31,763 bases of DNA from DATKPE01 sp033854175 (GTDB taxonomy: Bacteria > Bacteroidota > Ignavibacteria > UBA10030 > SZUA-254): assembly GCA_033854175.1 (NCBI GenBank), contig JAWOKN010000214.1, positions 1-31,763 of the forward strand. Direction: 5' to 3'. How positions within the stretch are numbered: position 1 is the first letter of the stretch; every line of letters begins with the position of its first letter. The notes beneath the pieces were generated by a model. The model did no database searches. It was not told the origin of the DNA and saw only the letters and a program-made list of their open reading frames with translations. A program made the position numbers and the translations under genes. Of the stretch, positions 8,882-17,900 are shown piece after piece.

Positions 8882-9154
8882 TTTAGATGGGAATGGTTGA
8901 AGGAATGTTTTAAAGCATTATCCTACCTTTACCACTCCAATATACGCTCCGACCAACCCGTTCGTTTAAGTCACGGTCATCACCGCATCACGCACGAGAA
9001 CTTTGTACGTGGAATACATGGATGTAAAACAACGAATCGTTTCAGCACGCTGTTTCTCCTGGTAATTTTTAAGTGAAATCTAACAATTTTTCTCACTAAA
9101 AATGATCGAGAAATCGGGAGTCATAACCACGCTACCCTATTGGTCTCATTTGGG

Positions 9155-9183
9155 TTGACAATCCACTAGTGATTTATTAACTT
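9155..9183 (+). promoter_or_regulatory. Possible sigma70-type promoter upstream of the histidine kinase
   Basis: TTGACA at 9155-9160 is followed after 17 bases by TAACTT at 9178-9183. The -35 box is perfect and the -10 is fair. It would give a leader of about 145 bases to the TTG start at 9336. FCB-group bacteria often use different promoter consensus sequences, so this is only a candidate. Confidence 0.3.
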
Positions 9184-9275
9184 TCAAACCGATTCCCAAA
9201 ACTTTTTAATGTCCCAACGCAAGGGTGAGAAAAAACCTTGAATCAACTTGAAAGTTTTAAACCTTATGTTTGTGG

Positions 9276-9305
9276 TTGACGTAAATACTCCCGGAAGTAT
9301 GTCAA
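9276..9305. promoter_or_regulatory. Nested inverted repeat, candidate operator before the kinase gene
   Basis: A 16-bp near-palindrome ATACTCCCGGAAGTAT (9285-9300, one mismatched pair) is flanked by TTGAC (9276-9280) and GTCAA (9301-9305), which are themselves complementary. It ends 30 bp before the TTG start, where a regulator controlling the two-component genes could bind. The TTGACG could also serve as a -35 element with the palindrome in the spacer. A hairpin acting on the leader RNA is an alternative. Confidence 0.4.
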
Positions 9306-9335
9306 ACAAGAATTGATTTGAGGAAGGATCGCCCT

Positions 9336-10919
9336 TTGAAAATCACGAATCGACCCGGAACATCGATTCTATTATTACTCTTGATCATTACCCTTCCTAT
9401 ACTCTTTTACACTGGCTACGAAATAAATTCCCTTTCCGCCAACGAAGAGGTCATGGCTTCCATCTACAACCAACAACTCGAATCGATCCTATTTTCCATC
9501 AATCAGTACTCGTGGAATGTCGTCGACACATGGGCAAGCGCTATCGGAATTCTCCTCGGAGAGCAGGAAGGGTTTCCGGAAGATAGTCTTCGCAGCAAAC
9601 TCAGCACCTTCCTCTCGACCAGATCGCCTATAACAACAGTGCTCTGCGTCGACACGGGATTATTTGCGAGCTCGAGGTATGATAATCCGGGCGCGAGAAC
9701 CGGTTCGCGCGTTTCGGACTCAATCATGCTCGCATCCCTGCGATTCCATCGCGGAATGATTCGTCAAATGAGTCGATATTTATCTTCAGAGTACAGAAAA
9801 ATCGAACCGATCCAGCTGCAAAACCGCCAAAACAAAAACCAGTTGCTGGCACTTTGTTTTGTCGCTGCGGATCAGCATGGCAAACGAACTGTGGTGACAA
9901 TGGTGATCGACGAGGATGCCTTTGTTCGCAATCTCCTCGCACCGAAACTGCAGGAAACAGCGGGGCAGGAATTCATCCTGGCCGTTCTTCACGGGGATTC
10001 AACGTTATTTACCACCGCCCGACTCGATCCGGCTTCCCTCAAACAGCGGAAGGCGCTTTGGCTACTGCCCAATTCGTCGCTCGGCATCCGCCCGGTCGGA
10101 ACGACAATCGACGATATCGTTCACAGCCGATATTATCGGAATCTTATCCTTATCATCCTCCTGACTGTCGTTTTGATTGCAGGTGTCTTTCTGGTATATC
10201 GAAATATGCGGCGCGAGGTAGAACTTATCCGCATGAAATCCGATTTCGTCTCAAATGTTTCCCACGAGCTTCGCACGCCTCTTTCGCTCATCCGGATGTT
10301 CGCCGAAACCCTTGAGATGGGGAGAGTCGCCACGGAGACGAAACGGCAACAATATTATAGTACGATTGTACAGGAAACAGAACGACTTACCCGGCTTATA
10401 AACAACGTGCTCAGCTTCGCGAGACTCGACGCCGGAAAACAAGTCTATCATTTCCAGCCCACAGAACTCAACGAGACCGTGAGTAATGTACTGGAGACAT
10501 TCAGAGTTCAACTTCAGTCCGAAGGCTTCTCGCAGGAGATCAAACTTGATCCATCTCTTCCTCCGATTATGGCGGACGCGGGCGCAGTTTCGGAAGCAAT
10601 TGTAAATATTATTGATAACGCTCTCAAGTATAGCGGTACGGAAAAGTTTCTCAAGGTTAGTACCGGTAAGGACGGACCGATAATATTTCTTGAAGTGGAG
10701 GACCACGGAATCGGCATCGACAAGGGGGATCAGGAAAGGATTTTCGAGCAATTTTATCGAGTGACGGATGGTCACGTGCATGATGTCAAAGGTACCGGCC
10801 TGGGACTCACGCTCGTTCGTCATGTTATGATTGCGCACAAGGGTGCTATCCGGGTCCGCAGCGCTCGCGGTGAAGGGAGCACATTCAGAATGGAATTTCC
10901 AATGAACCAAACTTCGTAA
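9336..10919 (+). CDS. Membrane sensor histidine kinase
   Basis: Sensor half of a two-component system. A first membrane span (ILLLLLIITLPILFYTGY, near residues 9-27) is followed by an extracytoplasmic sensor region of about 240 residues without a recognised domain. A second span (LILIILLTVVLIAGVFLVY) leads into the HisKA dimerisation domain with the H-box SHELRTPL (phospho-His at residue 310 counting from 9336). The ATPase boxes are complete: N (NIIDNALKYSG), G1 (DHGIGID), F (FEQFYRV), G2 (GTGLGLTLV). The frame opens at a TTG at 9318, but AGGAAGG at 9321-9327 lies 8 bases before a second TTG at 9336, which I prefer (527 aa). The regulator follows 15 bp later. The signal sensed is unknown; the neighbourhood suggests envelope or polysaccharide cues. 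Confidence 0.93.
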   Translation: MKITNRPGTSILLLLLIITLPILFYTGYEINSLSANEEVMASIYNQQLESILFSINQYSWNVVDTWASAIGILLGEQEGFPEDSLRSKLSTFLSTRSPITTVLCVDTGLFASSRYDNPGARTGSRVSDSIMLASLRFHRGMIRQMSRYLSSEYRKIEPIQLQNRQNKNQLLALCFVAADQHGKRTVVTMVIDEDAFVRNLLAPKLQETAGQEFILAVLHGDSTLFTTARLDPASLKQRKALWLLPNSSLGIRPVGTTIDDIVHSRYYRNLILIILLTVVLIAGVFLVYRNMRREVELIRMKSDFVSNVSHELRTPLSLIRMFAETLEMGRVATETKRQQYYSTIVQETERLTRLINNVLSFARLDAGKQVYHFQPTELNETVSNVLETFRVQLQSEGFSQEIKLDPSLPPIMADAGAVSEAIVNIIDNALKYSGTEKFLKVSTGKDGPIIFLEVEDHGIGIDKGDQERIFEQFYRVTDGHVHDVKGTGLGLTLVRHVMIAHKGAIRVRSARGEGSTFRMEFPMNQTS

Positions 10920-10934
10920 CTCGAAAGGGGTTGT

Positions 10935-11621
10935 ATGGCGCGAATTCTCATCGTTGAAGACGACCCGAATATGCAAATGGGATTACGTGACAATTTAACC
11001 ATCGATGGTCACGAGGTAGAAATCGCTACGGATGGAGAAACGGGACTTACAAGTCTCCTCAGGAACTCGTACGACCTCGCGATTCTCGATGTCATGCTGC
11101 CGAAACGATCCGGTTTTGATGTCTTACGCGAGATTCGGGGAAAGGGAATCCATATTCCTGTGATCATGCTGACGGCAAAGGGAGAAGAGATTGATAAAGT
11201 ACTGGGGCTGGAGTTAGGGGCCGACGATTATATCACGAAACCGTTCGGACTTCGTGAGCTTTTAGCACGGATTAAGGCAGTTTTGCGAAGAAACCAGGCG
11301 ACTCCTGATAATACCGGGAATCAGACCATAATGATTGGGCAGTTAGAGGTAGACTTCAAAACATATCGCGCCCTGCAAAACGGAAAACCGGTCGAGATCA
11401 CGGCTAGAGAACTGGATGTTCTCCGTTTTCTCTGGGAACATCGGAATCAGGTTGTGAGTCGCGATCAGCTCCTTTCCAACGTCTGGGGTGTGGCCGAATA
11501 CATCACTACACGTACCGTTGATAATTTCATACTCCGACTGCGGCAGAAGATCGAACAAGCACCCACACACCCACGTCATATCATCACAGTTCACGGGATG
11601 GGCTACAAGCTTGTCCTGTGA
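10935..11621 (+). CDS. OmpR/PhoB-family response regulator
   Basis: 228 aa. The receiver domain (residues 1-118) has the acidic pair D9/D10 in VEDD, phospho-acceptor D52 (LAILDVMLP), T80 (MLTAKG), Y99 and K102 (DDYITKPF). A C-terminal winged-helix DNA-binding domain follows, with the end motif ISxTVDNFIxRLRxKIE-like (TTRTVDNFILRLRQKIE) and HIITVHGMGYKL. All phosphorylation residues are present. It is translated 15 bp downstream of the kinase stop with AAAGGGG before the ATG, so kinase and regulator form one unit in kinase-first order. Its stop codon TGA is part of the first of four TGACA repeats that continue into the gap before the next gene. Confidence 0.95.
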   Translation: MARILIVEDDPNMQMGLRDNLTIDGHEVEIATDGETGLTSLLRNSYDLAILDVMLPKRSGFDVLREIRGKGIHIPVIMLTAKGEEIDKVLGLELGADDYITKPFGLRELLARIKAVLRRNQATPDNTGNQTIMIGQLEVDFKTYRALQNGKPVEITARELDVLRFLWEHRNQVVSRDQLLSNVWGVAEYITTRTVDNFILRLRQKIEQAPTHPRHIITVHGMGYKLVL

Positions 11622-11663
11622 CAATTGGTGACATTCTATAACCTAGTCATGACATCTCTGACA
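11619..11663 (+). promoter_or_regulatory. Four TGACA direct repeats, candidate response-regulator binding site
   Basis: TGACA occurs at 11619, 11629, 11650 and 11659, giving start spacings of 10, 21 and 9 bases. The copies thus lie on about the same face of the helix. OmpR/PhoB-family regulators bind tandem direct repeats with 10-11-bp spacing. The array sits between the regulator gene and the 11713 gene, 50-94 bp before its ATG. Autologous control of the 11713-13211 pair is inferred. Confidence 0.45.
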
Positions 11664-11712
11664 AGACCTATGCGTACATTCATGTAGCAACGACAATCGA
11701 AAGGAGCTTGTC

Positions 11713-12150
11713 ATGAAAACAACCATCATACTTCTCGCGCTTCTGTTACTGGTTACCGCCGCATTTGCTCAAACAACGCGCCACTTTTCCGATTACCGGA
11801 GTCGTCAGCGGGCAGACATTGATGTCTTCGCTACGAGATTGCTTGAGTGTCTTGAATCCACGAACGAGGGCGTTGTTGTATCCGCACTCTCCCATATCGG
11901 ACTGATGAAATTGTATTTACCCGACCAGCGTTTCTCTGATCTTGAATCAAAGATCCATTTTCTTGCCATTGATGGTGCAAATCAGGCAATCCGCTACAGA
12001 GCGTACCTGGTGAGTTCCATATTCAGCGATCCCGCGGCATTCACGGCCGACACTTCACGGAATTACAACAATCCCGACGAATTTTTCGAGGTTATCGGCG
12101 AGAGATTACAACATTCGACTCTTGGATTGAATCAACTTGTGCAGAAGTGA
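11713..12150 (+). CDS. Small exported protein of unknown function
   Basis: 145 aa with a clear signal peptide (MKTTIILLALLLLVTAAFAQ, cleavage after FA-Q). The mature part is mostly helical by composition (RQRADIDVFATRLLECLES, GVVVSALSHIGLMKLY, AIRYRAYLVSSIFSDP) and recalls HEAT-like helical pairs, but I do not recognise a named family. One Cys is present and no catalytic motif is seen. AAAGGAG lies 6 bases before the ATG. The next gene begins 8 bp after its stop, so the two are almost certainly co-translated. It lies 91 bp after the response regulator, across the TGACA repeat array, so it may be a target of that system. Periplasmic location inferred. Confidence 0.8.
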   Translation: MKTTIILLALLLLVTAAFAQTTRHFSDYRSRQRADIDVFATRLLECLESTNEGVVVSALSHIGLMKLYLPDQRFSDLESKIHFLAIDGANQAIRYRAYLVSSIFSDPAAFTADTSRNYNNPDEFFEVIGERLQHSTLGLNQLVQK

Positions 12151-12158
12151 GGTAGTAC

Positions 12159-13211
12159 ATGTTGCCAATACGATACGCGGTATTACTGATAATCCTATTT
12201 GCCATTGTCGATCCGGAAACGATTCATGGTCAGGATTGGAAAAAACTATTTGATCTTCGCGGCAAGTGGAAGTTTGAAATTGGCGATAGTACCCATTGGG
12301 CCAGACCAGAATTCGATGACCGTAGCTGGGAGACCATTCATGCTCCCGCCGCTTGGGAGGACGAAGGATATCCCGGCTACGACGGCTTTGCATGGTACCG
12401 AAAGCATTTCCAGTCGGATATTTCTTGGGATGGAAAATCACTGGCTCTTCACATGGGCGTGATTGACGATGTGGACGAAGTTTTTCTGAACGGCCACCTC
12501 GTCGGAGCCACAGGGCGTTTCCCGCCTGAGTATACTACGGCATACTCTGTTGAACGCATCTATTCCTTCCCGACGAATTACTTGAATCCATCGGGAGACA
12601 ATGTTGTTGCCGTTCGTGTGTACGACGCGGAACTGAGCGGCGGCATTCTCCGTGGCAAGCTTGGAGTGTATGAAGACAGGGCTGCAATGATAATCAATCT
12701 GCCCCTTGCTTTAGAATGGAAATTCAAGACCGGGGATAACTCTGAATGGAAGAGCTGTGGGTTCGGCGACCATGATTGGGACACCATCGAAGTGCCTTCG
12801 TTCTGGGAACGACAGGGGTATTCCGATTACGACGGCTTTGCCTGGTATCGATCGAAATTTTACTTACCGAACAATTTCCAGGACGAAAAATTGATCCTTG
12901 TGTTAGGAAAAATCGACGATTTCGACGAAACGTTTCTTAATGGCCAGGAGATTGGCCATACCGGTTCAATGCAAAGACGGAAAACCGATATCCCGGGTTC
13001 AAACGCCTATCAGGAACTGCGGGCTTATTATATTCCCTCCGGACTTCTGCATCCTGGCGCGGAGAATTGTATAGCGGTTCGCGTGTACGATGGATTTCGT
13101 GATGGCGGCATCTACGAGGGACCTCTTGGCATCACTACACGGGATAATTATCTTGATTGGCAGAAACACCAAAAGAAAACAACTGACTGGTTTGATAAGT
13201 TCTTCCGGTAA
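12159..13211 (+). CDS. Secreted protein with two tandem GH2-type sugar-binding jelly-roll domains
   Basis: 350 aa with a signal peptide (LPIRYAVLLIILFAIVDPETIHGQ). Two homologous halves follow: residues about 30-175 and 183-335. Each has the pattern WKFxxGD...W...FDDxxWxTIxxPxxWExxGYxxYDGFAWYRxxF, then DDxDExFLNGxxxGxTG, then AVRVYD...GGIxxGxLG. This is the galactose-binding-like (sugar-binding) domain at the N-terminus of glycoside hydrolase family 2. No GH2 catalytic barrel or acid pair is present, so it should bind carbohydrate (or another ligand) without cutting it. The two copies are clearly an internal duplication. It forms an operon with the small protein 8 bp upstream, and the repeat 2 terminator follows 70 bp downstream. 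No T9SS tail, so probably periplasmic or outer-membrane associated. Confidence 0.88.
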   Translation: MLPIRYAVLLIILFAIVDPETIHGQDWKKLFDLRGKWKFEIGDSTHWARPEFDDRSWETIHAPAAWEDEGYPGYDGFAWYRKHFQSDISWDGKSLALHMGVIDDVDEVFLNGHLVGATGRFPPEYTTAYSVERIYSFPTNYLNPSGDNVVAVRVYDAELSGGILRGKLGVYEDRAAMIINLPLALEWKFKTGDNSEWKSCGFGDHDWDTIEVPSFWERQGYSDYDGFAWYRSKFYLPNNFQDEKLILVLGKIDDFDETFLNGQEIGHTGSMQRRKTDIPGSNAYQELRAYYIPSGLLHPGAENCIAVRVYDGFRDGGIYEGPLGITTRDNYLDWQKHQKKTTDWFDKFFR

Positions 13212-13282
13212 ACAAGCGGGTTCATTTGAATGTTCTATCGTTTTTCGACGCCTCGTTTTCTTCACACCATTTTGACCACTTT

Positions 13283-13365
13283 CAAATCTTTCTTTAGTCC
13301 ATGTATCGGGCCCCACATGTACTACAGAAAGTCTCAAATGGCTGTAAGCTGTTTGAGACTTTTGT
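13283..13365 (+). repeat. Hairpin repeat family 2, copy 2 (with terminator)
   Basis: The second full copy. Its first half folds more completely than copy 1: CTTTCT pairs with AGAAAG, AGT with ACT, and CATGT with ACATG around a GGGCCC-rich tip. It then passes into the same AAAGTCTCAAA/TTTGAGACTTT terminator. It begins 71 bp after the stop of the sugar-binding protein gene and is correctly oriented to end that operon. Relative to copy 1 the tip is shorter by a few bases and the middle stem pairs are changed on both sides. Confidence 0.75.
13328..13365 (+). terminator. Rho-independent terminator of the 11713-13211 operon
   Basis: An 11-bp perfect stem AAAGTCTCAAA (13328-13338) / TTTGAGACTTT (13352-13362) with a 13-base loop, followed by TTGTTT. 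It lies 117 bp downstream of the last plus-strand stop. Confidence 0.7.
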
Positions 13366-13566
13366 TTACGACATTTTCGTTGCAGAATAATTTTAACCTC
13401 AAACTCCGCTAGAACCCTCACAACATGGATAAATTCTCGACTCTTTGTAAGATGGCTTGCAGTCTCACATCCCTACGCACGGCCACCTTTTGTTATATGG
13501 TGGATGTGATCAATTCTCAGTTCCGGGTGTCCCCGAAACCGGATCATTAGCGCGTTGGCTCGGCGT

Positions 13567-14835
13567 TTATCTGATCAGAATCATTTTTTTTATTTGTGTG
13601 AAACTATTCATCTCCGACGACCTGCTGGCTGCATCAATCCTATAGAAATACACGCCGCTTGATATCAGATTTCCATTGTAATCAACAGATTTATATCCGG
13701 CGGTTTGATATTGATCTATAATCGTAGCCACAACCTGCCCGAGCAAATTGAACACCCTGAGTGTAACATGACAATCATGCGGTAAGTTGTAAACGATTCT
13801 CGTTGTTGGATTAAACGGATTAGGGTAGTTTTGTTGAAGGGCAAATTTGATCGGAATCCTGTCGGTATTTTGGCCAACGCCCAATAGTCCGGTAAGAGAA
13901 CGTGCAAGAATACCACCGAATCCACCGTTTGCAAATAACATATATGATGTAATCGCAATACTCATCACCTGATGCCCGCCATTCGAATATTTTGTGTCCA
14001 GCCATGTTATACCGTCGTCCGTGGAAAGATAAATACCGCCAGGTGTTCCACAAAAAAGATTTGAACCATTGGCATATAGCGTACTAAGTTGATTTTTTAG
14101 AGTCGGAAGATTCCTTATCAGCTGCCACGTTTTTCCTGTATCAATCGATCGATAAACATCACCTGAATCGTTCGAAACAAATACACTCGAGCCTACTGAT
14201 GCCATGGATAACGCGTTACTATCCGACAAACCATTATTTACAGTCTTCCAGTGATTTCCATTATCTGTGGACAAGTAAATACTCCCCGGTGGCCCGCCCG
14301 AAGTATAGTGCATTTTCCCGATGAAAATATTCGAACCGATAGATGCGGCTGAGGACAGTGCCGCATTCGTCAATCCTACTAATTGCCAGTTAAGCCCATC
14401 GTCTGAAGATATAGAAACACCCGAACCCGTAGCAACAACAAGAACGGTATCGCTTACAATTAAAGCAGCTGCACGACTTATCTTATAATCTGTATTCGCA
14501 ACTGTCCAACTATCTCCGTTATTACTCGAACGATAAATACCATTCGATGTGACAACGAAGAGAAACGAATCCTTAAGAGCAAATGCAGAGGGGTCACATT
14601 GTACTGGCAGGCCTTGTGATGCCACTCGCCAGTGCCACCCATCATCATCTGACCGGAATATCGCTGAATCATATGGCCATGCTGCTCCTGCGAATACACT
14701 GTTATCCTTAACGATCATTGTGATGGGAAAAGCGGTATCGGGATATGTCGTAGGCCACCATTGAGAGTATGCACCAAATAATGGCACGAAGAACATGTAA
14801 ATTAAGCATCTCTTAATATTTATGTGTTCGATCAT
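13567..14835 (-). CDS. Secreted BNR-repeat propeller protein with T9SS sorting domain
   Basis: 422 aa. The signal peptide spans the first 24 or so residues (KRCLIYMFFVPLFGAYS). The body is a beta-propeller with at least six Asp-box motifs: SDDDGWHW, SSNNGDSW, SSDDGLNW, STDNGNHW, SIDTGKTW, STDDGITW. The C-terminal 80 or so residues are a T9SS type-A sorting domain (NYPNPFNPTTRIVYNLP, VFNLLGQVVATI, ISSGVYFYRI, KKMILIR). The protein is expected on the cell surface or released. No sialidase catalytic residues are evident, so a binding or scaffold role is more likely. A promoter-like pair ends 11 bases before the ATG, implying a very short leader or a start at Met14. Confidence 0.9.
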   Translation of the reverse strand: MIEHINIKRCLIYMFFVPLFGAYSQWWPTTYPDTAFPITMIVKDNSVFAGAAWPYDSAIFRSDDDGWHWRVASQGLPVQCDPSAFALKDSFLFVVTSNGIYRSSNNGDSWTVANTDYKISRAAALIVSDTVLVVATGSGVSISSDDGLNWQLVGLTNAALSSAASIGSNIFIGKMHYTSGGPPGSIYLSTDNGNHWKTVNNGLSDSNALSMASVGSSVFVSNDSGDVYRSIDTGKTWQLIRNLPTLKNQLSTLYANGSNLFCGTPGGIYLSTDDGITWLDTKYSNGGHQVMSIAITSYMLFANGGFGGILARSLTGLLGVGQNTDRIPIKFALQQNYPNPFNPTTRIVYNLPHDCHVTLRVFNLLGQVVATIIDQYQTAGYKSVDYNGNLISSGVYFYRIDAASRSSEMNSFTQIKKMILIR

Positions 14836-14845
14836 ATTGCATCAC

Positions 14846-14874
14846 ATAATAAAATTGACCTGAACCCATTTCAA
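14846..14874 (-). promoter_or_regulatory. Candidate sigma70-type promoter of the 422-aa propeller gene
   Basis: On the minus strand TTGAAA (14874-14869) is followed after exactly 17 bases by TATTAT (14851-14846). The predicted start point would be about 4-6 bases before the ATG at 14835, so the mRNA would be nearly leaderless or use the later ATG (codon 14). No Shine-Dalgarno precedes the first ATG, in keeping with this. Confidence 0.4.
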
Positions 14875-14972
14875 CCATCCCATTTCATATTTTAGTGAGA
14901 GGGTCGATTGAGGTATCTCGGTCCGGCCTCTCTGTCCGATCCCAATCACAACAAATATCTCCTGCTCGATTC

Positions 14973-17900
14973 CTACTTAATCAAGAGAGTCTTTTTTACC
15001 TGTATAAAGGAATCCGAAGGATCACGAACACTTATCGCTTCAAGGCGGTAGAAATATATGCCGCTCGCATTGCCTGAAGCATTCCAGATCACCTCTTTGT
15101 AACCAGCCTTCTCTATCCCTTCAACGACAATTGACACAAGTTGACCGAGAACATTGAAAATCCTCAATCTCACCTTCGAATCCTCCGGTAAAGCATATTC
15201 GATTGTGGTTGTCGGATTAAAGGGGTTAGGATAGGATTGTGCCAGAAAAAATTGCTTTGGCAGTCTCATTGATGACAAGGATTGTTGATCCGGCGGTGGA
15301 GGCGGTAATTCATTCGTGGGTACAATATGAATTTTATGAGCCGCAGACTTTATAGACATCGAACCGGATGTGGGGAGGATGAGCGTACCATCCTCATCAC
15401 ATTTTACCCAATAGCCGTAGCCTGGGTAAAGTGTATCCGCCACTTTGTACCCATCTGCATATCCAAAGAAATTACTCGTTGTCATATCCGGTAAACTCGA
15501 TGTAATTGTCGACGTCGGGATGGTAATGGCGGCGGATCCGATCAGGTTCCAGCCCTGCTTTACACCTATCGATTCCGGGAGTGTAGCAATTCCCGAGATA
15601 TGGCCATTACCCGTTCCTTTGAACCTCAACCAATAGCCACAACCAATTGACAGCGTTTCCTGTATGGTATAACCATCTTTATATGCGAAAGCATCAGAAA
15701 TGGCGTGCTCAAAAAGCACAGACTTTCTGGAGTCCGTTACAAAAACAGGAACTGAGAGAAGATTCCAATTATCAGCGAGTGGCCACGACAGATCCAGAAG
15801 CGGCGCATTTGAGACAGTAATCTTGGATGGACTTGCAAATGCATTGTAATAAAACATGATATCGGATAATTTTGGACCCGGGCTAATCGGTGCAAAAGTG
15901 ACATGGAATTTGTGTGAGATGGTCGGTGGAAGTGTGTCGCTACTGGGTTGTGCACTGAATTCCCCACTTGCGGACACTACCGAATCAATGATTAAATCAC
16001 TCGTGCCATAATTTGTAATAGTTATACTATCTATTTTAGTCTCACCCGGTCTCACAAAACCAAAATTGAGGGTCGATGGCGTTGAGTAGAACGCTGGACT
16101 TGGTGCACCCCATCGTGCGAAATATGAAGCGCATTTTGCACCAGCAGCAGAAAATTCCCCGCCGACGTATAAATCGCTACCGTTCACACCAAGCGTCCAT
16201 ACAATACCATCAAGCCCTGAACCAAGTGACGACCAACTGATGCCGTCCCATTTAGCAATATAGTTCGCCTTCACTCCCCCCGCTGTTGTAAAAGCCCCAC
16301 CGACATACAAATTCGAACCAATCACAGCCAGTGCTCGCCCATCGGGAGAAAAAAATTGGGGAGAACTAATTCCCGATGAAAGTGGTGACCAGCTACTGCC
16401 ATTCCATTCGGCCACACCATTGGCGCTATCCCCACCAGCAGTGGTAAAAACCCCCGCCGCATAAAGCTTGCTGCCACTTACAGCGAGCGCGTACACCTGT
16501 GCATTCATCCCGGATCCAAGGGCTGACCATTTCGAGCCATCCCATTTTGCTATTCTATTGACGAGAACCCCTCCCGCCTTCAAAAATTGGCCTCCGGCAT
16601 AAAGATCGCTTCCGTTCACTGCCAGTGCCAGCACATACCAGCTCATACCGGTACCCAGCGGAATCCATTTTCGACCATCCCATTTCGCAATGTAACTTAC
16701 GCTATCTTCACCCGAGAATGAGAATTTGCCTCCAGCGTAGAGGTCGGTGCCAATTACTACAAGAGCATTGACCACACCATCCAGGCCCGGACCGAGGCTA
16801 GACCATTTACTGCCGTCCCATTTTACAATATTACTGACTTGTTCGTCGCCGGCTCTCCATATATGCCCGCCGACATAAAGGTCGTTACCGCCCACTGCAA
16901 GAGCCCCTACATAACCGGTGATTCCTGATCCGAGCGATGACCAGTGACTACCGTCCCATTTCGCAATAGCACGGATTTTTTCCCCACCAAGCGCCACGAA
17001 GTTACCACCGACGTAGAGATCCTTACCAATCACGGCTACCGCCCACACTTCATCGTCAGCCCCCAGGCCGAGTGTCATCCAAATCCCGGAATGCCATTTC
17101 GCCATCCTCATTGTTTTCACATTTCCAGCATTATAAAAATCTCCTCCCACATAGAGATCAGTACCGTCCGTGGCCAATGCTGTAATGAAGGCATCCGTGC
17201 CGGAACCCAGGGCGGACCAGTGATCACCTTCCCATTTCGCGATATAGTGTACGGTATCTCCCCCCGCAGTAGTAAAACCGCCTCCTATATACAGATCTGT
17301 TCCAACGAGCGTAAGCGCACAAACGGTACCATTTGTCCCCGAGCCGAATCCAGACCAGTTCAAGCCGTTCCAGGATGCAACGCCATTCGCGGTAACTCCA
17401 CCAGCAGTGGCAAAGTTTCCTCCAGCATAGAGAACCGTATCGGAGATAGCCAGGGCATAGACATAGTAACTTATCCCTGAACCGAGCGCGGACCACTCGC
17501 TGCCATCCCATTTTGCTATGTTACTGACATTTACGTCACCGGCATGAAAAAAGTATCCACCTACATAAACGTCATTTCCGTTTATCGCAATAGCATTTAC
17601 CCAACCCGGGGTTAAACCTGAATCGAGCGTATTCCACGCGGTTCCATCCCATCTGGCAATATTATTGGCACTTACCCCGCCTGCGGTGGAAAATGCTCCT
17701 CCGACATAGAGATCGGTTCCTTGTGTTGCGAGAGCATAGACAATTCCTTGCACTCCTAATCCCAGCGCGGACCAGTTATTCCCGTCCCATCTTGCAATAC
17801 CACTTGCAGGCACGCCTCCAGCACTTGTGAAGTATCCCCCAACATAAAGATCTGATCCAATTACGGCCAAAGCATAAACATATCCATTCACCCCGGATCC

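Larger units (their letters stand above)
8143..9335. other. 1.2-kb intergenic region between divergent units
   Basis: No gene can be supported here. The short ORFs at 8234-8446 and 8652-8900 lack recognisable protein character. The region contains the family 2 hairpin repeat (8795-8881), a sigma70-like pair near 9155-9183 and a palindrome at 9276-9305 just before the histidine kinase. It must also hold the promoter of the minus-strand run that starts at 8142. Confidence 0.6.
13212..13566. other. Intergenic region between convergent units
   Basis: It holds the family 2 hairpin repeat with terminator (13283-13365). The rest (13370-13566) has no supported gene. A weak TCCGG/CCGGA inverted repeat near 13520-13545 lies downstream of the minus-strand gene ending at 13567, without a T run. 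Confidence 0.6.

Noticed and set aside
8652..8900. 82-codon plus-strand frame
   Set aside because: It runs through the hairpin repeat and terminator, and its product is determined by those elements.
10251..10976. 241-codon minus-strand frame
   Set aside because: Antisense to the kinase catalytic domain, where all HisKA/HATPase motifs are on the plus strand.
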